Source: Pseudomonas lini (GTDB lineage: Bacteria > Pseudomonadota > Gammaproteobacteria > Pseudomonadales > Pseudomonadaceae). Taken from it: a DNA stretch of 64,000 nt. Below the pieces are notes generated by a model that was not told where the DNA came from, searched no databases, and saw only the letters and a program-made list of their open reading frames with translations. The position numbers were made by a program, and so were the translations under genes. How positions within the stretch are numbered: position 1 is the first letter of the stretch; each line of letters begins with the position of its first letter. Positions 35,066-44,173 of the stretch are shown here, piece after piece. The stretch lies in the NCBI RefSeq assembly GCF_001042905.1, contig NZ_JYLB01000003.1:62001-126000 (forward strand). The letters are read 5' to 3'.

Positions 35066-36553
35066 ATGCCCGCCTCATCCGCCGCCCAGAGCCAAGCCAG
35101 CGACAGCACAGCCCAGACCTTGTCCCTGCTCGATGAAATAATCGCCAAAGGCCGCATGGCCCATGACGACAGCCAGCAAGATTACGCCCGCGACATGCTC
35201 GCGGAATTTGCTACCCAGGTACTTGACGAAGGCATGGCCATCGACAAGGACACCGTGGCGATGATCAACGACCGCATCAGTCAGATAGACGAACTGATCA
35301 GCGCTCAACTCAACGAAGTGTTGCACCACCCAGACCTGCAGAAACTCGAAGCCTCCTGGCGCGGCCTGCACATGCTGGTGCAGAACACCGAAACCAGCAC
35401 CCGGTTGAAACTGCGTTTGCTCAATGTGACCCAGAAAGAGCTGCAGAACGATCTGGAAAAAGCTGTCGAGTTCGACCAGAGCGCGCTGTTCAAGAAGATC
35501 TACGAAGAGGAATACGGCACCTTCGGCGGCCACCCGTTCAGCCTGCTGGTGGGTGACTACACCTTCGGCCGGCACCCGCAGGACATCGGCCTGCTGGAGA
35601 AACTCTCGAACGTCGCCGCGGCTGCTCACGCGCCGTTCATTGCTGCCGCCAGCCCTCGGCTGTTCGACATGAACAGCTTCACCGAACTGGCGGTGCCACG
35701 TGACCTGTCGAAAGTCTTCGAAAGCCAGGAGCTGATCAAGTGGCGCTCGTTCCGCGAAAGCGAAGACTCGCGTTATGTGTCGCTGGTGCTGCCGCACTTC
35801 CTGCTGCGTCTGCCCTATGGTCCTGACACGTCGCCGGTGGAAGGCATCAACTACGTCGAAGACGTCAATGGCAGCGACCACGGAAAATACCTGTGGGGCA
35901 ATGCCGCGTGGGCCTTGTCGCAACGAATCACCGAAGCCTTCGCCAAGTACGGCTGGTGCGCGGCGATTCGCGGTGCCGAAGGTGGTGGCGCGGTAGAAGG
36001 CCTGCCGGCCCATACCTTCCGTACTACCTCTGGTGATCTGTCGCTCAAATGCCCGACCGAAGTGGCGATCACCGACCGGCGTGAGAAAGAGCTCAACGAC
36101 CTCGGTTTCATCGCCCTGTGCCACAAGAAAAACAGCGACGTGGCGGTGTTCTTCGGTGGCCAGACCACCAACAAATCCAAGCTCTACAACACCAATGAGG
36201 CGAACGCCAACGCGCGAATTTCGGCGATGTTGCCGTACGTGCTCGCAGCCTCGCGTTTTGCGCACTATCTGAAGGTAATCATGCGCGACAAGGTCGGCAG
36301 CTTCATGACCCGCGACAACGTGCAGACCTACCTCAACAACTGGATCGCCGACTACGTGCTGATCAACGACAACGCGCCGCAAGAGATCAAGGCGCAGTAC
36401 CCGTTGCGTGAAGCCCGGGTGGATGTGACCGAGGTCGCCGGCAAACCGGGTGCCTACAAGGCCACGGTGTTCCTGCGGCCGCACTTCCAGCTCGAAGAAC
36501 TGACCGCGTCGATCCGCCTGGTCGCAACCCTGCCGCCACCGGTAGCCGCCTGA
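35066..36553 (+). CDS. tssC: T6SS sheath large subunit TssC (VipB)
   Basis: A 495-residue protein with the classic landmarks LEASWRGLHMLVQNTETST, YGTFGGHPFSLLVGDYTFG, AAHAPFIAAASPRLF, and the C-terminal LEELTASIRLVATLP. Contraction of the TssBC sheath propels Hcp and VgrG; ClpV then disassembles it. An AGGGAGAATTCGCC site precedes the ATG. A GC-rich hairpin eight bases after the stop separates it from hcp. Confidence 0.97.
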   Translation: MPASSAAQSQASDSTAQTLSLLDEIIAKGRMAHDDSQQDYARDMLAEFATQVLDEGMAIDKDTVAMINDRISQIDELISAQLNEVLHHPDLQKLEASWRGLHMLVQNTETSTRLKLRLLNVTQKELQNDLEKAVEFDQSALFKKIYEEEYGTFGGHPFSLLVGDYTFGRHPQDIGLLEKLSNVAAAAHAPFIAAASPRLFDMNSFTELAVPRDLSKVFESQELIKWRSFRESEDSRYVSLVLPHFLLRLPYGPDTSPVEGINYVEDVNGSDHGKYLWGNAAWALSQRITEAFAKYGWCAAIRGAEGGGAVEGLPAHTFRTTSGDLSLKCPTEVAITDRREKELNDLGFIALCHKKNSDVAVFFGGQTTNKSKLYNTNEANANARISAMLPYVLAASRFAHYLKVIMRDKVGSFMTRDNVQTYLNNWIADYVLINDNAPQEIKAQYPLREARVDVTEVAGKPGAYKATVFLRPHFQLEELTASIRLVATLPPPVAA

Positions 36554-36560
36554 CCTGCCT

Positions 36561-36581
36561 CCCGCCGGCCAACCCGGCGGG
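36561..36581 (+). terminator. Hairpin between tssC and hcp (possible attenuator or processing site)
   Basis: CCCGCCGG-CCAAC-CCGGCGGG, a perfect 8-bp GC stem eight bases after the tssC stop. It is not followed by a T-run, so full termination is unlikely; it could protect mRNA or define the 5' region of a high-level hcp transcript. Confidence 0.5.
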
Positions 36582-36627
36582 ATTCCCCCTGCTTATCTAG
36601 CACGATTACTTTCAGGAGTTTCATGCG

Positions 36628-37131
36628 ATGGATGCAATCATTCTCGACCTCGGCGGCGACATCAAAGGCGATAGCCTGCTCGAGGGTTACAAGGACAAGA
36701 TCGAAGTCATGTCCTACAGCCACAACGTGGCCATGCAGGTGACCAACGACGTCAGCAACTCGGAGCGGACCTCCGGCAAGCCGCACATCGGCGAGTTCAC
36801 CCTGACCAAATTCGTCGACAGTTCGACGCCATCCCTCAACGAATATTGCTGCGCCGGCAAACCGATCCCCGAAGCCAAAATCACCATCGGCCGTAACGCC
36901 GCCGAAGGCAGCGGTCAGCTGATGCCATTCATCATCTACACCCTGACCAATGTCGTGCTGTCCAACGTCAGCGTCAGTGGCGGTACCGGTGGCAAACCGG
37001 TGGAAACCCTGTCGCTGAACTTCACCAAAATCAAATGGGAACTCACCGCACAGAAAGACGACGGCACCAAGGAAGGCACGGCCGCCTCGACCTGGGACAT
37101 GGCCGCCAACAAACTCATCAAAGCCAAGTAA
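36628..37131 (+). CDS. hcp: T6SS inner-tube protein Hcp (TssD)
   Basis: A 167-residue Hcp: MDAIILDLGGDIKGDSLLEG, IEVMSYSHNVAMQVTNDVSN, the HIGEFTLTKFVDSSTPSLNE region and a final WDMAANKLIKAK. Hexamers stack as the inner tube and carry small effectors; no C-terminal effector extension is present. GGAG before the ATG and the upstream hairpin fit strong separate expression. tssE starts 15 bp later. Confidence 0.97.
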   Translation: MDAIILDLGGDIKGDSLLEGYKDKIEVMSYSHNVAMQVTNDVSNSERTSGKPHIGEFTLTKFVDSSTPSLNEYCCAGKPIPEAKITIGRNAAEGSGQLMPFIIYTLTNVVLSNVSVSGGTGGKPVETLSLNFTKIKWELTAQKDDGTKEGTAASTWDMAANKLIKAK

Positions 37132-37146
37132 GCGGACGCGTCGGCC

Positions 37147-37590
37147 ATGACAGGTACCGGCATGCTCCCACCGTTGTTCGAGCGCCTCGCCGCAAGCGAG
37201 GTCGACACCGTGCAGGTGTTCGATCGCCAGGGGCTGCTCGACTCGGTGCACACGGAGTTGCTGCGCCTATTCAACACCCGACGCGGCCAACGTCCACTGA
37301 CCTCCCCACCGAGCATTCTCGACTACGGCATCGCTGACTGGACCGCCTTGCAACAGCAGCGCAGCGATGACCGTCGTCAGTTGGCGCGGGAAGTCCGCGA
37401 GGCCATTACCCATTTCGAACCGCGCCTGCAACTGGGCGAGGTTCAGGTCAATCCGGTCCCCGGCCATCCGCAGCAACTGAGCATTCGGCTACTGGGCGAG
37501 TTGCGCAGCGGCCAGCAGCACTGGCCCGTGGCATTTGTCATCGAGAAGGCCAGCGATGGCCTTGAGGTGCGTCATGAGCGACTCGATTGA
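37147..37590 (+). CDS. tssE: T6SS baseplate component TssE (gp25-like)
   Basis: A 147-residue gp25-like lysozyme-fold protein without catalytic role: PPLFERLAASE near the N-terminus, SILDYGIADWTAL, and REVREAITHFEPRLQLGEVQ with the EPRL motif of the family. It is part of the baseplate wedge with TssF/TssG/TssK. It overlaps tssF by 17 bases, so translation is coupled. Confidence 0.93.
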   Translation: MTGTGMLPPLFERLAASEVDTVQVFDRQGLLDSVHTELLRLFNTRRGQRPLTSPPSILDYGIADWTALQQQRSDDRRQLAREVREAITHFEPRLQLGEVQVNPVPGHPQQLSIRLLGELRSGQQHWPVAFVIEKASDGLEVRHERLD

Positions 37591-39367
37591 CCCGCAACTG
37601 CTCGATTACTACCAGCGCGAACTGACCTGGCTGCGACACGCCGGGAGCATTTTTGCCGAGCGTTATCCCAAGGTTGCCAGGCGTCTGGAATTGTCCCCCG
37701 GTGAATGCCCCGACCCGCATGTCGAACGACTGCTCGAAGGTTTCGCCTTGCTCGCGGCACGCCTGCAACGGCGGCTCGACGACGACTACGCCGAATTCAG
37801 CGACGCCTTGCTCGAACACCTTTACCCATTGGCGATGCGACCGTTACCGTCCTGTGCGATCGTGCAGTTCGAGCCGGACCCGAGCAAAGGCAACCTCGCC
37901 GGCGGATACCCGTTGCCCAGAGACACGCCGCTGTTCGTCACCACCAGCAAAGGCGAAAGCATCCATTTTCGCACCAGCGCCGCGGTTCGATTGTGGCCGG
38001 TGGAAATCAATGAAGCGCTGCTACTGGGCAGCGACGAAGCCCAGGCGCTGACCGGCGTTGCGCAAGCACGCTCGGCCCTGCGCCTGAGCCTGCGTTGCCT
38101 CGGTGAAAGCCAGTGGTCGGAGTTGGCGATCAAACAGTTGCGCATGCACCTGGCCGCCTCTCCGGTGATCAACGCCTGCCTGTATGACCTGCTCGGCGCC
38201 CACGCCGTGAAGGTGCTGGCCGGCCCCGTCGGCAGCGTACCGAAAGTGCTGGCGGGGCTGCCAGATATCGTCGGTTTCGCCAGCGACGAAGTGCTGTTGC
38301 CGGACGAGGACGGCGTGCACCCGGGCATGCGCCTGCTCGCCGAGTATTTCGCCTTTCCGGACAAATTCAATTTCTTCGATATCCCGCTGGCCGGTGCCAC
38401 CAGCGACAGCCAGACGCTGTACCTGTACATCGTCTTCGACCGCGCCCCGGCCAACCGTCTGCACCTTCAAGCCAGCGACTTCGCCTTGGGCTGTGCGCCG
38501 GTGATCAATCTGTTTCCACGCACTTCGGAGCCCCTGCGCCCGGACGGCACCCGCAGCGAGTACCGCCTGGTCGCCGACAGCCACCGGGAAAACAGCGTCG
38601 AGATCCACAGCATCCGCGCGATGCGTGCCAGTTCCAGTCAGGGTGTGTTGCGCGTTCCTGCTTATTACGGCAGCCAACATATCGGCGGTGAAAAGCAATG
38701 CTACTGGCACGCGCGACGGGTCAGCGGCATGACCCCGAATCGTCTGGGCACCGACCTGATGGTGAGCCTGGTGGACACCCGGCTCGATCCATTGTCCGAG
38801 GCCACCGAATACAGCCTCACCGCCGAACTGCTGTGCACCAACCGACACTTGGCCCAGAGCCTGCCGGCCGGAACGCCACTGGGCTTCGAACGACCGGGGC
38901 CAGTGGCTTGGGCCCGCCTGCGCAACCCACCCAGCCCGCAGAGTTTGCCGCGACTGGATGGCGAATCACGTTGGCGGCTGGTGTCGCAACTGACCCTCAA
39001 TCATTTGTCACTGGTCGAAGGGCCGCAGGCGCTGGATGCCCTCAAGGAAATCCTCCAGTTGCACAACCTGCGCGACGAGGCCAGCGCCCTGCGACAGATT
39101 GAAGGCTTGCTCGGCCTTGGTTGTGAGCGGGTGATCGCCCATGTCGGCGAAGACGCGTGGCGCGGCTGGCGCAATGGGCTGGAAGTTCAGTTGCAACTCG
39201 ATCCGCAGCATTTCGTCGGCAGCAGCGCCGTGTTGTTTTCAGCGGTGCTGGCGCAGTTCTTTTCCCTCTATGCCACGGCCAATCGCTTTGTGCGCACGGT
39301 CCTGGTCCAGTCAGACAAGGAGGTCAAGGCATGGCAACCCCAAGCCGGCATGCCGCTGTCCCTCTGA
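37574..39367 (+). CDS. tssF: T6SS baseplate component TssF
   Basis: A 597-residue protein with the conserved start LLDYYQRELTWLRHAGSIFA and PDPHVERLLEGFALLAARLQ, the FPDKFNFFDIPL segment and C-terminal FFSLYATANRFVRTVL. ATG at 37574 lies in the end of tssE; the frame is open a little upstream. Forms the (TssF)2-TssG wedge. tssG begins 37 bases before its stop, so the two are coupled. Confidence 0.95.
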   Translation: MSDSIDPQLLDYYQRELTWLRHAGSIFAERYPKVARRLELSPGECPDPHVERLLEGFALLAARLQRRLDDDYAEFSDALLEHLYPLAMRPLPSCAIVQFEPDPSKGNLAGGYPLPRDTPLFVTTSKGESIHFRTSAAVRLWPVEINEALLLGSDEAQALTGVAQARSALRLSLRCLGESQWSELAIKQLRMHLAASPVINACLYDLLGAHAVKVLAGPVGSVPKVLAGLPDIVGFASDEVLLPDEDGVHPGMRLLAEYFAFPDKFNFFDIPLAGATSDSQTLYLYIVFDRAPANRLHLQASDFALGCAPVINLFPRTSEPLRPDGTRSEYRLVADSHRENSVEIHSIRAMRASSSQGVLRVPAYYGSQHIGGEKQCYWHARRVSGMTPNRLGTDLMVSLVDTRLDPLSEATEYSLTAELLCTNRHLAQSLPAGTPLGFERPGPVAWARLRNPPSPQSLPRLDGESRWRLVSQLTLNHLSLVEGPQALDALKEILQLHNLRDEASALRQIEGLLGLGCERVIAHVGEDAWRGWRNGLEVQLQLDPQHFVGSSAVLFSAVLAQFFSLYATANRFVRTVLVQSDKEVKAWQPQAGMPLSL

Positions 39368-40356
39368 GCCTGAGTCAGAAGCTGCGGCGCGACCCGCAGG
39401 CGTTCGAATTATTGCAGGCGTTGCTGCTGCTGGAGCGCGAACACCCGCAAGCCGAATCCCTCGGCAGCGGCACTGCGCCTCAAGCGGAAGCCCTGCGTCT
39501 GCGCGGGCCGTTGACGCCGCTTTTTTCCGCCAGCGAAATCGAAAGCCTGACCCAGGAAGCGGGCCAGCAACCGACACTCAGTACCCCGGTGTTTGGCCTC
39601 GGCGGGCCCGACGGCCCCCTGCCCTACGCCTATCAGGAATGGCTGCAGCAACGGGCCCGCGCCAAGGATCATGCACCGGCCGAGTTCCTCGATCTGTTCC
39701 AGCATCGCTTGCTCAGCCTGCTGTACAAGGTGATGCGCAAACACCGGATTGCCGTCGGCTTCACGGCCCCCGGCGCGTCCCCGGTGCAGGCGCAACTGCG
39801 GGCGCTGACCGGGTTGTTGCCCAAAGCCTTGCAGGAACGTCAGGCCGTTCCCGACTCCGCCGTACTGGCGTGCAGCGCGCTGTTTGCCGACGGGCGTCGC
39901 TCCCTCGCCGGCTTCGCCGCGATCGTGCGCGAGCACTTCGAACTGCCGGTCGCGCTCAGCGCCTATGAAGGTGCCTGGCGGGAAATCCCACCCGCCAGTC
40001 GCAGCCGCCTGCAACCGGGTGGGCGCAATCTGCAACTGGGCCGCAGCGCCGTGGCCGGCACCCGGGTCTGGGATGAACACGCCGGCATCCGCCTGACCCT
40101 CGGCCCGCTCAGCTCGGCGCAGGCGGCGCGATTTCTGCCGGACGGTGAATCCCATCCAGCACTGGCCAGCCTCAGCGCGCTGTATTTCGGCCCCGATCTG
40201 GATTGCACGCTGGTGCTGTTGGTACGCGGTGCCAGTCCGATAAAACTCGGTCGCCAAACACCGCCCTTGCTCAGTTGGAACGGCGGCCTGCAACGCCAGA
40301 CCAGCCTCGCCGTGCAACAGATCGAAACCCGCCTTCGTCAGCTGGAGATCACCTGA
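39331..40356 (+). CDS. tssG: T6SS baseplate component TssG
   Basis: A 341-residue protein starting at ATG 39331 with an excellent AAGGAGG site inside the end of tssF. Landmarks are PQAFELLQALLLLEREHPQA, RLRGPLTPLFSASEIES, GPLPYAYQEWLQQRARAKDH, and DLFQHRLLSLLYKVMRKHRI. It partners TssF. The longer open frame upstream is within tssF and not used. Two bases separate its stop from tssH. Confidence 0.94.
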   Translation: MATPSRHAAVPLSLSQKLRRDPQAFELLQALLLLEREHPQAESLGSGTAPQAEALRLRGPLTPLFSASEIESLTQEAGQQPTLSTPVFGLGGPDGPLPYAYQEWLQQRARAKDHAPAEFLDLFQHRLLSLLYKVMRKHRIAVGFTAPGASPVQAQLRALTGLLPKALQERQAVPDSAVLACSALFADGRRSLAGFAAIVREHFELPVALSAYEGAWREIPPASRSRLQPGGRNLQLGRSAVAGTRVWDEHAGIRLTLGPLSSAQAARFLPDGESHPALASLSALYFGPDLDCTLVLLVRGASPIKLGRQTPPLLSWNGGLQRQTSLAVQQIETRLRQLEIT

Positions 40357-40358
40357 AC

Positions 40359-42902
40359 ATGGAACTGGCCAGCCTGATCGGACGCCTCAACCCGGACAAC
40401 CGCCGCGCCCTCGAACGGGCCGCGCAACGCTGCCTGCAACGGGGTCATCATTACGTCGAAATCGAGCACCTGCTGCTTGAGCTGCTGGACATCGAGGGCG
40501 GTGATTTCGCCTACCTGCTGCCGCGCTTTGGCCTGGAACGCGATGCCCTCACGGCGGAAATCAACAAGGCCCTGGAACTGTTCAAATCCGGCAGCACCCG
40601 CACCCCGGCGCTCTCGGCGCAAACCATCGGCCTGCTCGAAGACGCGGTGGTTCAGGCCAGTGTGCTCGGTCTCGACAGCATCCGTTCCGGCTTGCTGCTG
40701 CTGGCCTTGCTCGATCGCGATGAACGCCGCAGCCTGCTGCTCAACAGCGCCTCGTCGCTGTTGAAAATTCCCCGGGAAGCATTGCGCAGCAATCTGCTGG
40801 AGTGGACCGAAAACTCACGCGAACACGTCGGCGGCACACGACCTGTTAATGCCGGCAAACCGCAGCCGAAACAGGATACGGTGCTCGATCAGTTCACCCA
40901 AGACCTGACCGCCGACGCCCATGCCGGGCGCATCGACCCCATCGTCGGCCGCGACGGCGAGATTCGTCAGTGCATCGACATCCTGCTCAGGCGTCGGCAG
41001 AACAATCCCATTCTGGTTGGCGCGCCGGGCGTGGGCAAGACGGCAGTGGTCGAAGGCCTGGCCCTGCGCATTGCCGCTGGCGATGTACCGCCGTCGCTGC
41101 AGGAAGTCAGCCTGCGGGTACTCGACCTCGGGTTGTTGCAGGCCGGTGCCGGGGTTAAAGGCGAGTTCGAGCAGCGGCTCAAAGGTGTGATCGACGCGGT
41201 ACGCAGCGCCGACAAACCGATCATTCTATTCATCGACGAAGCCCACACCCTGATTGGCGCTGGCGGCGCGGAAGGCGGCAGCGACGCGGCCAACCTGCTC
41301 AAACCGGCGCTGGCCCGTGGCGAGTTGCGCACCCTCGCCGCCACCACGTGGCTTGAGTACAAAAAATACTTTGAGAAAGACCCGGCACTGGCGAGGCGTT
41401 TTCAACTGGTGCAAGTCGAGGAACCGGACGAAACCACTGCCGTGGAAATGCTCCGTGGCGTGGCCGCGAAACTGGAACAGCATCATGGTGTGCAGGTGCT
41501 GGACGCGGCGATCCACGAAGCAGTGAAGCTGTCCCACCGCTACATCTCCGGGCGTCAGTTGCCGGACAAAGCTATCAGCGTGCTCGACACCGCTTGTGCC
41601 CGGGTCGCCCTCGGCCAGCACGACGTGCCGCCACCGCTGGAAAGCCTGCGCCATCGCCAACAAAGCCTCAAAGACGAAGTCGAACGCCTGCGTCGCGAAC
41701 AAGCCACCGGGCTCGATCACCGTGAACGCATCACCCTGCTGGAAACCGAATCCGTCGGTAACGTGCAAGCCATTCGCGACCTGGAAATCCGCTGGAACGA
41801 AGAGCGGATCGCCGTGCGCGAACTGCTGGAAACCCGCCGCGAGCTACTCACCTTGAGCGAACGCGCCGACAACGACAAACCGGACGAAGCCACCGACAGT
41901 CGCATCGATCATCTGGCCGCCGAACTGGTACGACTCGAGGCCGGTCTGGACGCCATTCGCCAAGACGATCCACTGGTGCCGGAACAGGTCGACGCCAAAA
42001 CCGTGGCCGCCGTGATCGCCGGCTGGACCGGCATCCCGGTGGGCAAGATGCTCGCCGACGAAGCCCACGCCGTACGCACCCTCGGCCAGCGCATGGGCCA
42101 GCGGGTCATGGGCCAAAGCACCGCGCTGAACACCATCGCCCAACGCCTGCAAGCCTACCGCGCCGGCCTCACCGACCCGCAAAAACCGGTCGGCGTATTC
42201 CTGCTGGTCGGCCCCACCGGCGTGGGCAAAACCGAGACTGCCTACGCCCTGGCCGACGCGCTCTACGGCGGCGAACGCAACCTGATCAGCATCAACCTCT
42301 CGGAATACCAGGAAGCCCACACCGTCAGCCAACTCAAAGGCGCCCCGCCCGGCTACGTCGGCTACGGCAGCGGTGGCGTGCTCACCGAAGCGGTGCGGCG
42401 CAAACCTTATTCGGTGGTGTTGTTGGATGAAATCGAAAAGGCTCACCCGGATGTGCTCGAAGCCTTTTACAACGTCTTCGACAAAGGCGTCATGGAAGAC
42501 GGCACCGGGTTGGTGGTGGATTTCAAAAACACTGTGATGTTGGCCACCAGCAACGTCGGGGCTGAGTTGCTGCTCGACACACCGACCGCGCACCTGGGCA
42601 CTGATGCGGTCAATGAAGCGCTGCATAAAGTGCTACTGAAAGCGTTTCGGCCAGCGTTTCTGGCGCGTATGACGGTGGTGGCGTATCGGCCGCTGGATGA
42701 GGTGACGCTGGAAGGGATTGTGTTGGCGAAGCTGGAGAAATTGCGCGGACGGTATAAGGCCGCGACCGGGAAGCAGTTTGAGTTCGATGCAGGGATTGTG
42801 CAGGCGGTGTTGGCCAAGTGCAGTGCGGCGGGTGCGAGGGATGTTGAGAATGTGTTGATGACCCAAGTGACGGGGAAACTGGCGGAGTGGGTGTTGGAGT
42901 AA
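40359..42902 (+). CDS. tssH: T6SS AAA+ ATPase ClpV (TssH)
   Basis: An 847-residue ClpB-like disaggregase: N domain with ELASLIGRLNPDNRRALERA, first AAA module (Walker A GAPGVGKT at 221-228, Walker B ILFIDEAHTL), coiled-coil middle near 410-530, second AAA module (GPTGVGKT around 618-625, Walker B VVLLDEIEK). It recycles contracted TssBC sheaths. The last ~90 codons use noticeably more G/T-ending synonymous codons than the rest. Some 50 bp later begins the AT-richer cargo zone. Confidence 0.96.
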   Translation: MELASLIGRLNPDNRRALERAAQRCLQRGHHYVEIEHLLLELLDIEGGDFAYLLPRFGLERDALTAEINKALELFKSGSTRTPALSAQTIGLLEDAVVQASVLGLDSIRSGLLLLALLDRDERRSLLLNSASSLLKIPREALRSNLLEWTENSREHVGGTRPVNAGKPQPKQDTVLDQFTQDLTADAHAGRIDPIVGRDGEIRQCIDILLRRRQNNPILVGAPGVGKTAVVEGLALRIAAGDVPPSLQEVSLRVLDLGLLQAGAGVKGEFEQRLKGVIDAVRSADKPIILFIDEAHTLIGAGGAEGGSDAANLLKPALARGELRTLAATTWLEYKKYFEKDPALARRFQLVQVEEPDETTAVEMLRGVAAKLEQHHGVQVLDAAIHEAVKLSHRYISGRQLPDKAISVLDTACARVALGQHDVPPPLESLRHRQQSLKDEVERLRREQATGLDHRERITLLETESVGNVQAIRDLEIRWNEERIAVRELLETRRELLTLSERADNDKPDEATDSRIDHLAAELVRLEAGLDAIRQDDPLVPEQVDAKTVAAVIAGWTGIPVGKMLADEAHAVRTLGQRMGQRVMGQSTALNTIAQRLQAYRAGLTDPQKPVGVFLLVGPTGVGKTETAYALADALYGGERNLISINLSEYQEAHTVSQLKGAPPGYVGYGSGGVLTEAVRRKPYSVVLLDEIEKAHPDVLEAFYNVFDKGVMEDGTGLVVDFKNTVMLATSNVGAELLLDTPTAHLGTDAVNEALHKVLLKAFRPAFLARMTVVAYRPLDEVTLEGIVLAKLEKLRGRYKAATGKQFEFDAGIVQAVLAKCSAAGARDVENVLMTQVTGKLAEWVLE

Positions 42903-42954
42903 CGCCCTTGCTCACTCCAGGGATTTGGCTTTCGAAATCAAGGACGTATCAGTC

Positions 42955-43485
42955 GTGATAAAAATCGCAGCAGTTTCATATACAACCTCCGAAGTTATTA
43001 ACATGATCAAAGTTGACCCAACCAATAAGTGGAGTAAAGAATATGCCTACTACCTCACAAAAATCAGCAACTCGGGAGGTGGAAATTTCCTGACCTACAC
43101 CGCACTCATCGCCAAACTCGGGGAATATTGCGAAGCTGGAAAGTCCGACCACAAGTACAGCCAGTTTTTTATCACCGGCCCCACTGCAAACTCTGCTCTG
43201 CATCAGGCTGCCGTCAGCAGAGGCAGTATTGCTGCCACCGATCGCGCGCCCGTCAACCTTCTGATGACGACCGGAGCTGTCGGCGTTGGTGTCACCAACA
43301 AATCGGTCCATTCCACCGACCCGGAAACAGGGCGTGCAAAAGGTCGTGGAGTCGTTGTTCATGAGTACTACATAAACGGTGCCTCTGGACGAAGAGTTAC
43401 TGCGAGAACAGAGTCCGGAAAAACAACTTATTACTACTCCAGCAGCCATGCGGAAAACACATACAAATATGCACTGCTGACGTAG
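42955..43485 (+). CDS. T6SS-associated protein of unknown function
   Basis: A ~176-residue soluble protein with visibly AT-richer codons than the tss genes around it. The start may be GTG at 42955 (AAGGA ten bases upstream) or TTG at 42925 (AGGGA too close). Features: IKIAAVSYTTSEVINMIKVD, NSGGGNFLTYTALIAKLGEY, GRGVVVHEYYINGASGRRVT and a Tyr/Ser-rich end TTYYYSSSHAENTYKYALLT. I recognise no family. Its place between clpV and a candidate nuclease, upstream of vgrG, suggests a cargo effector or an immunity protein; neither can be proved from sequence. Confidence 0.65.
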   Translation: MIKIAAVSYTTSEVINMIKVDPTNKWSKEYAYYLTKISNSGGGNFLTYTALIAKLGEYCEAGKSDHKYSQFFITGPTANSALHQAAVSRGSIAATDRAPVNLLMTTGAVGVGVTNKSVHSTDPETGRAKGRGVVVHEYYINGASGRRVTARTESGKTTYYYSSSHAENTYKYALLT

Positions 43486-43527
43486 CCAACCACCTCCACT
43501 TACAGAAACTGAATGACAGGAGGAACA

Positions 43528-44115
43528 ATGGGAAACGTACATTTCAATTTGAACAACTCCGCGCATCTTGGAGGGATGGCGCCGCCCCCTGTGCCCGGCG
43601 GAGGTTTTGGCAACGCACTTTTGCCAGGTGCGATGTTTGGTATGGCGGGAACTTACATTATTGTCAATTCCAACTCCAACAACCGCTACATCGGTATCGC
43701 CAACGATATAGGGACACGCTTTAACACCCGTCTGGCCACCATAACGGAGACAGGTTTTTTACCAGCCGAAATGGCCAGAATCGGCGTCACTTGGGGGACA
43801 ACCACCTGCCAGAATACCCCTCCAGTATTTGGAGTCGCCCCGGCTCCGGTGATTGCAGTGCCTGCCCCTCCTGCTGCGTTCAACGCATTGATTGATGGTG
43901 CCGCAGTCAATCTGGAGCGTTTGCTCATTCGTTTTGTCATTACACAGCTAGGCGCTGGCGGCACCGTTTCCAACAACGCCATGGCCGTGGCTCCGTATGC
44001 CAACCCCACCGCCAATCCAATTACCGTTCGCCTGACTTGGGGCGCCATGGGTGGCCTGTATATGGCCGGCTTTCATCAGGCGGTATGGAATGTCGGGATG
44101 TTCAACGCATGGTGA
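43528..44115 (+). CDS. T6SS-associated GIY-YIG-like protein, candidate nuclease effector
   Basis: A 195-residue protein with AGGAGG directly before its ATG. A Gly/Pro/Met-rich N-terminus (1-40) leads to the GIY-YIG pattern: GTYIIVN (41-47), RYIGIANDIGTRFNTR (53-68), then NLERLLIRFVITQLGAG (128-144) and VSNN (147-150). Tyr43, Tyr54, Arg64, Glu130 and Asn149/150 occupy the places of the family's catalytic residues. A 45-residue Pro/Ala-rich insert separates the halves. GIY-YIG domains cut DNA; in a vgrG-linked gene this suggests a secreted DNase. No PAAR or Rhs part is fused. The assignment is by motif reading only. Confidence 0.6.
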   Translation: MGNVHFNLNNSAHLGGMAPPPVPGGGFGNALLPGAMFGMAGTYIIVNSNSNNRYIGIANDIGTRFNTRLATITETGFLPAEMARIGVTWGTTTCQNTPPVFGVAPAPVIAVPAPPAAFNALIDGAAVNLERLLIRFVITQLGAGGTVSNNAMAVAPYANPTANPITVRLTWGAMGGLYMAGFHQAVWNVGMFNAW

Positions 44116-44173
44116 CAGCGCAAAACCACACCCTATCTCTCTGACTCATTGATCGCTAACCAAGGCCGTTTCG

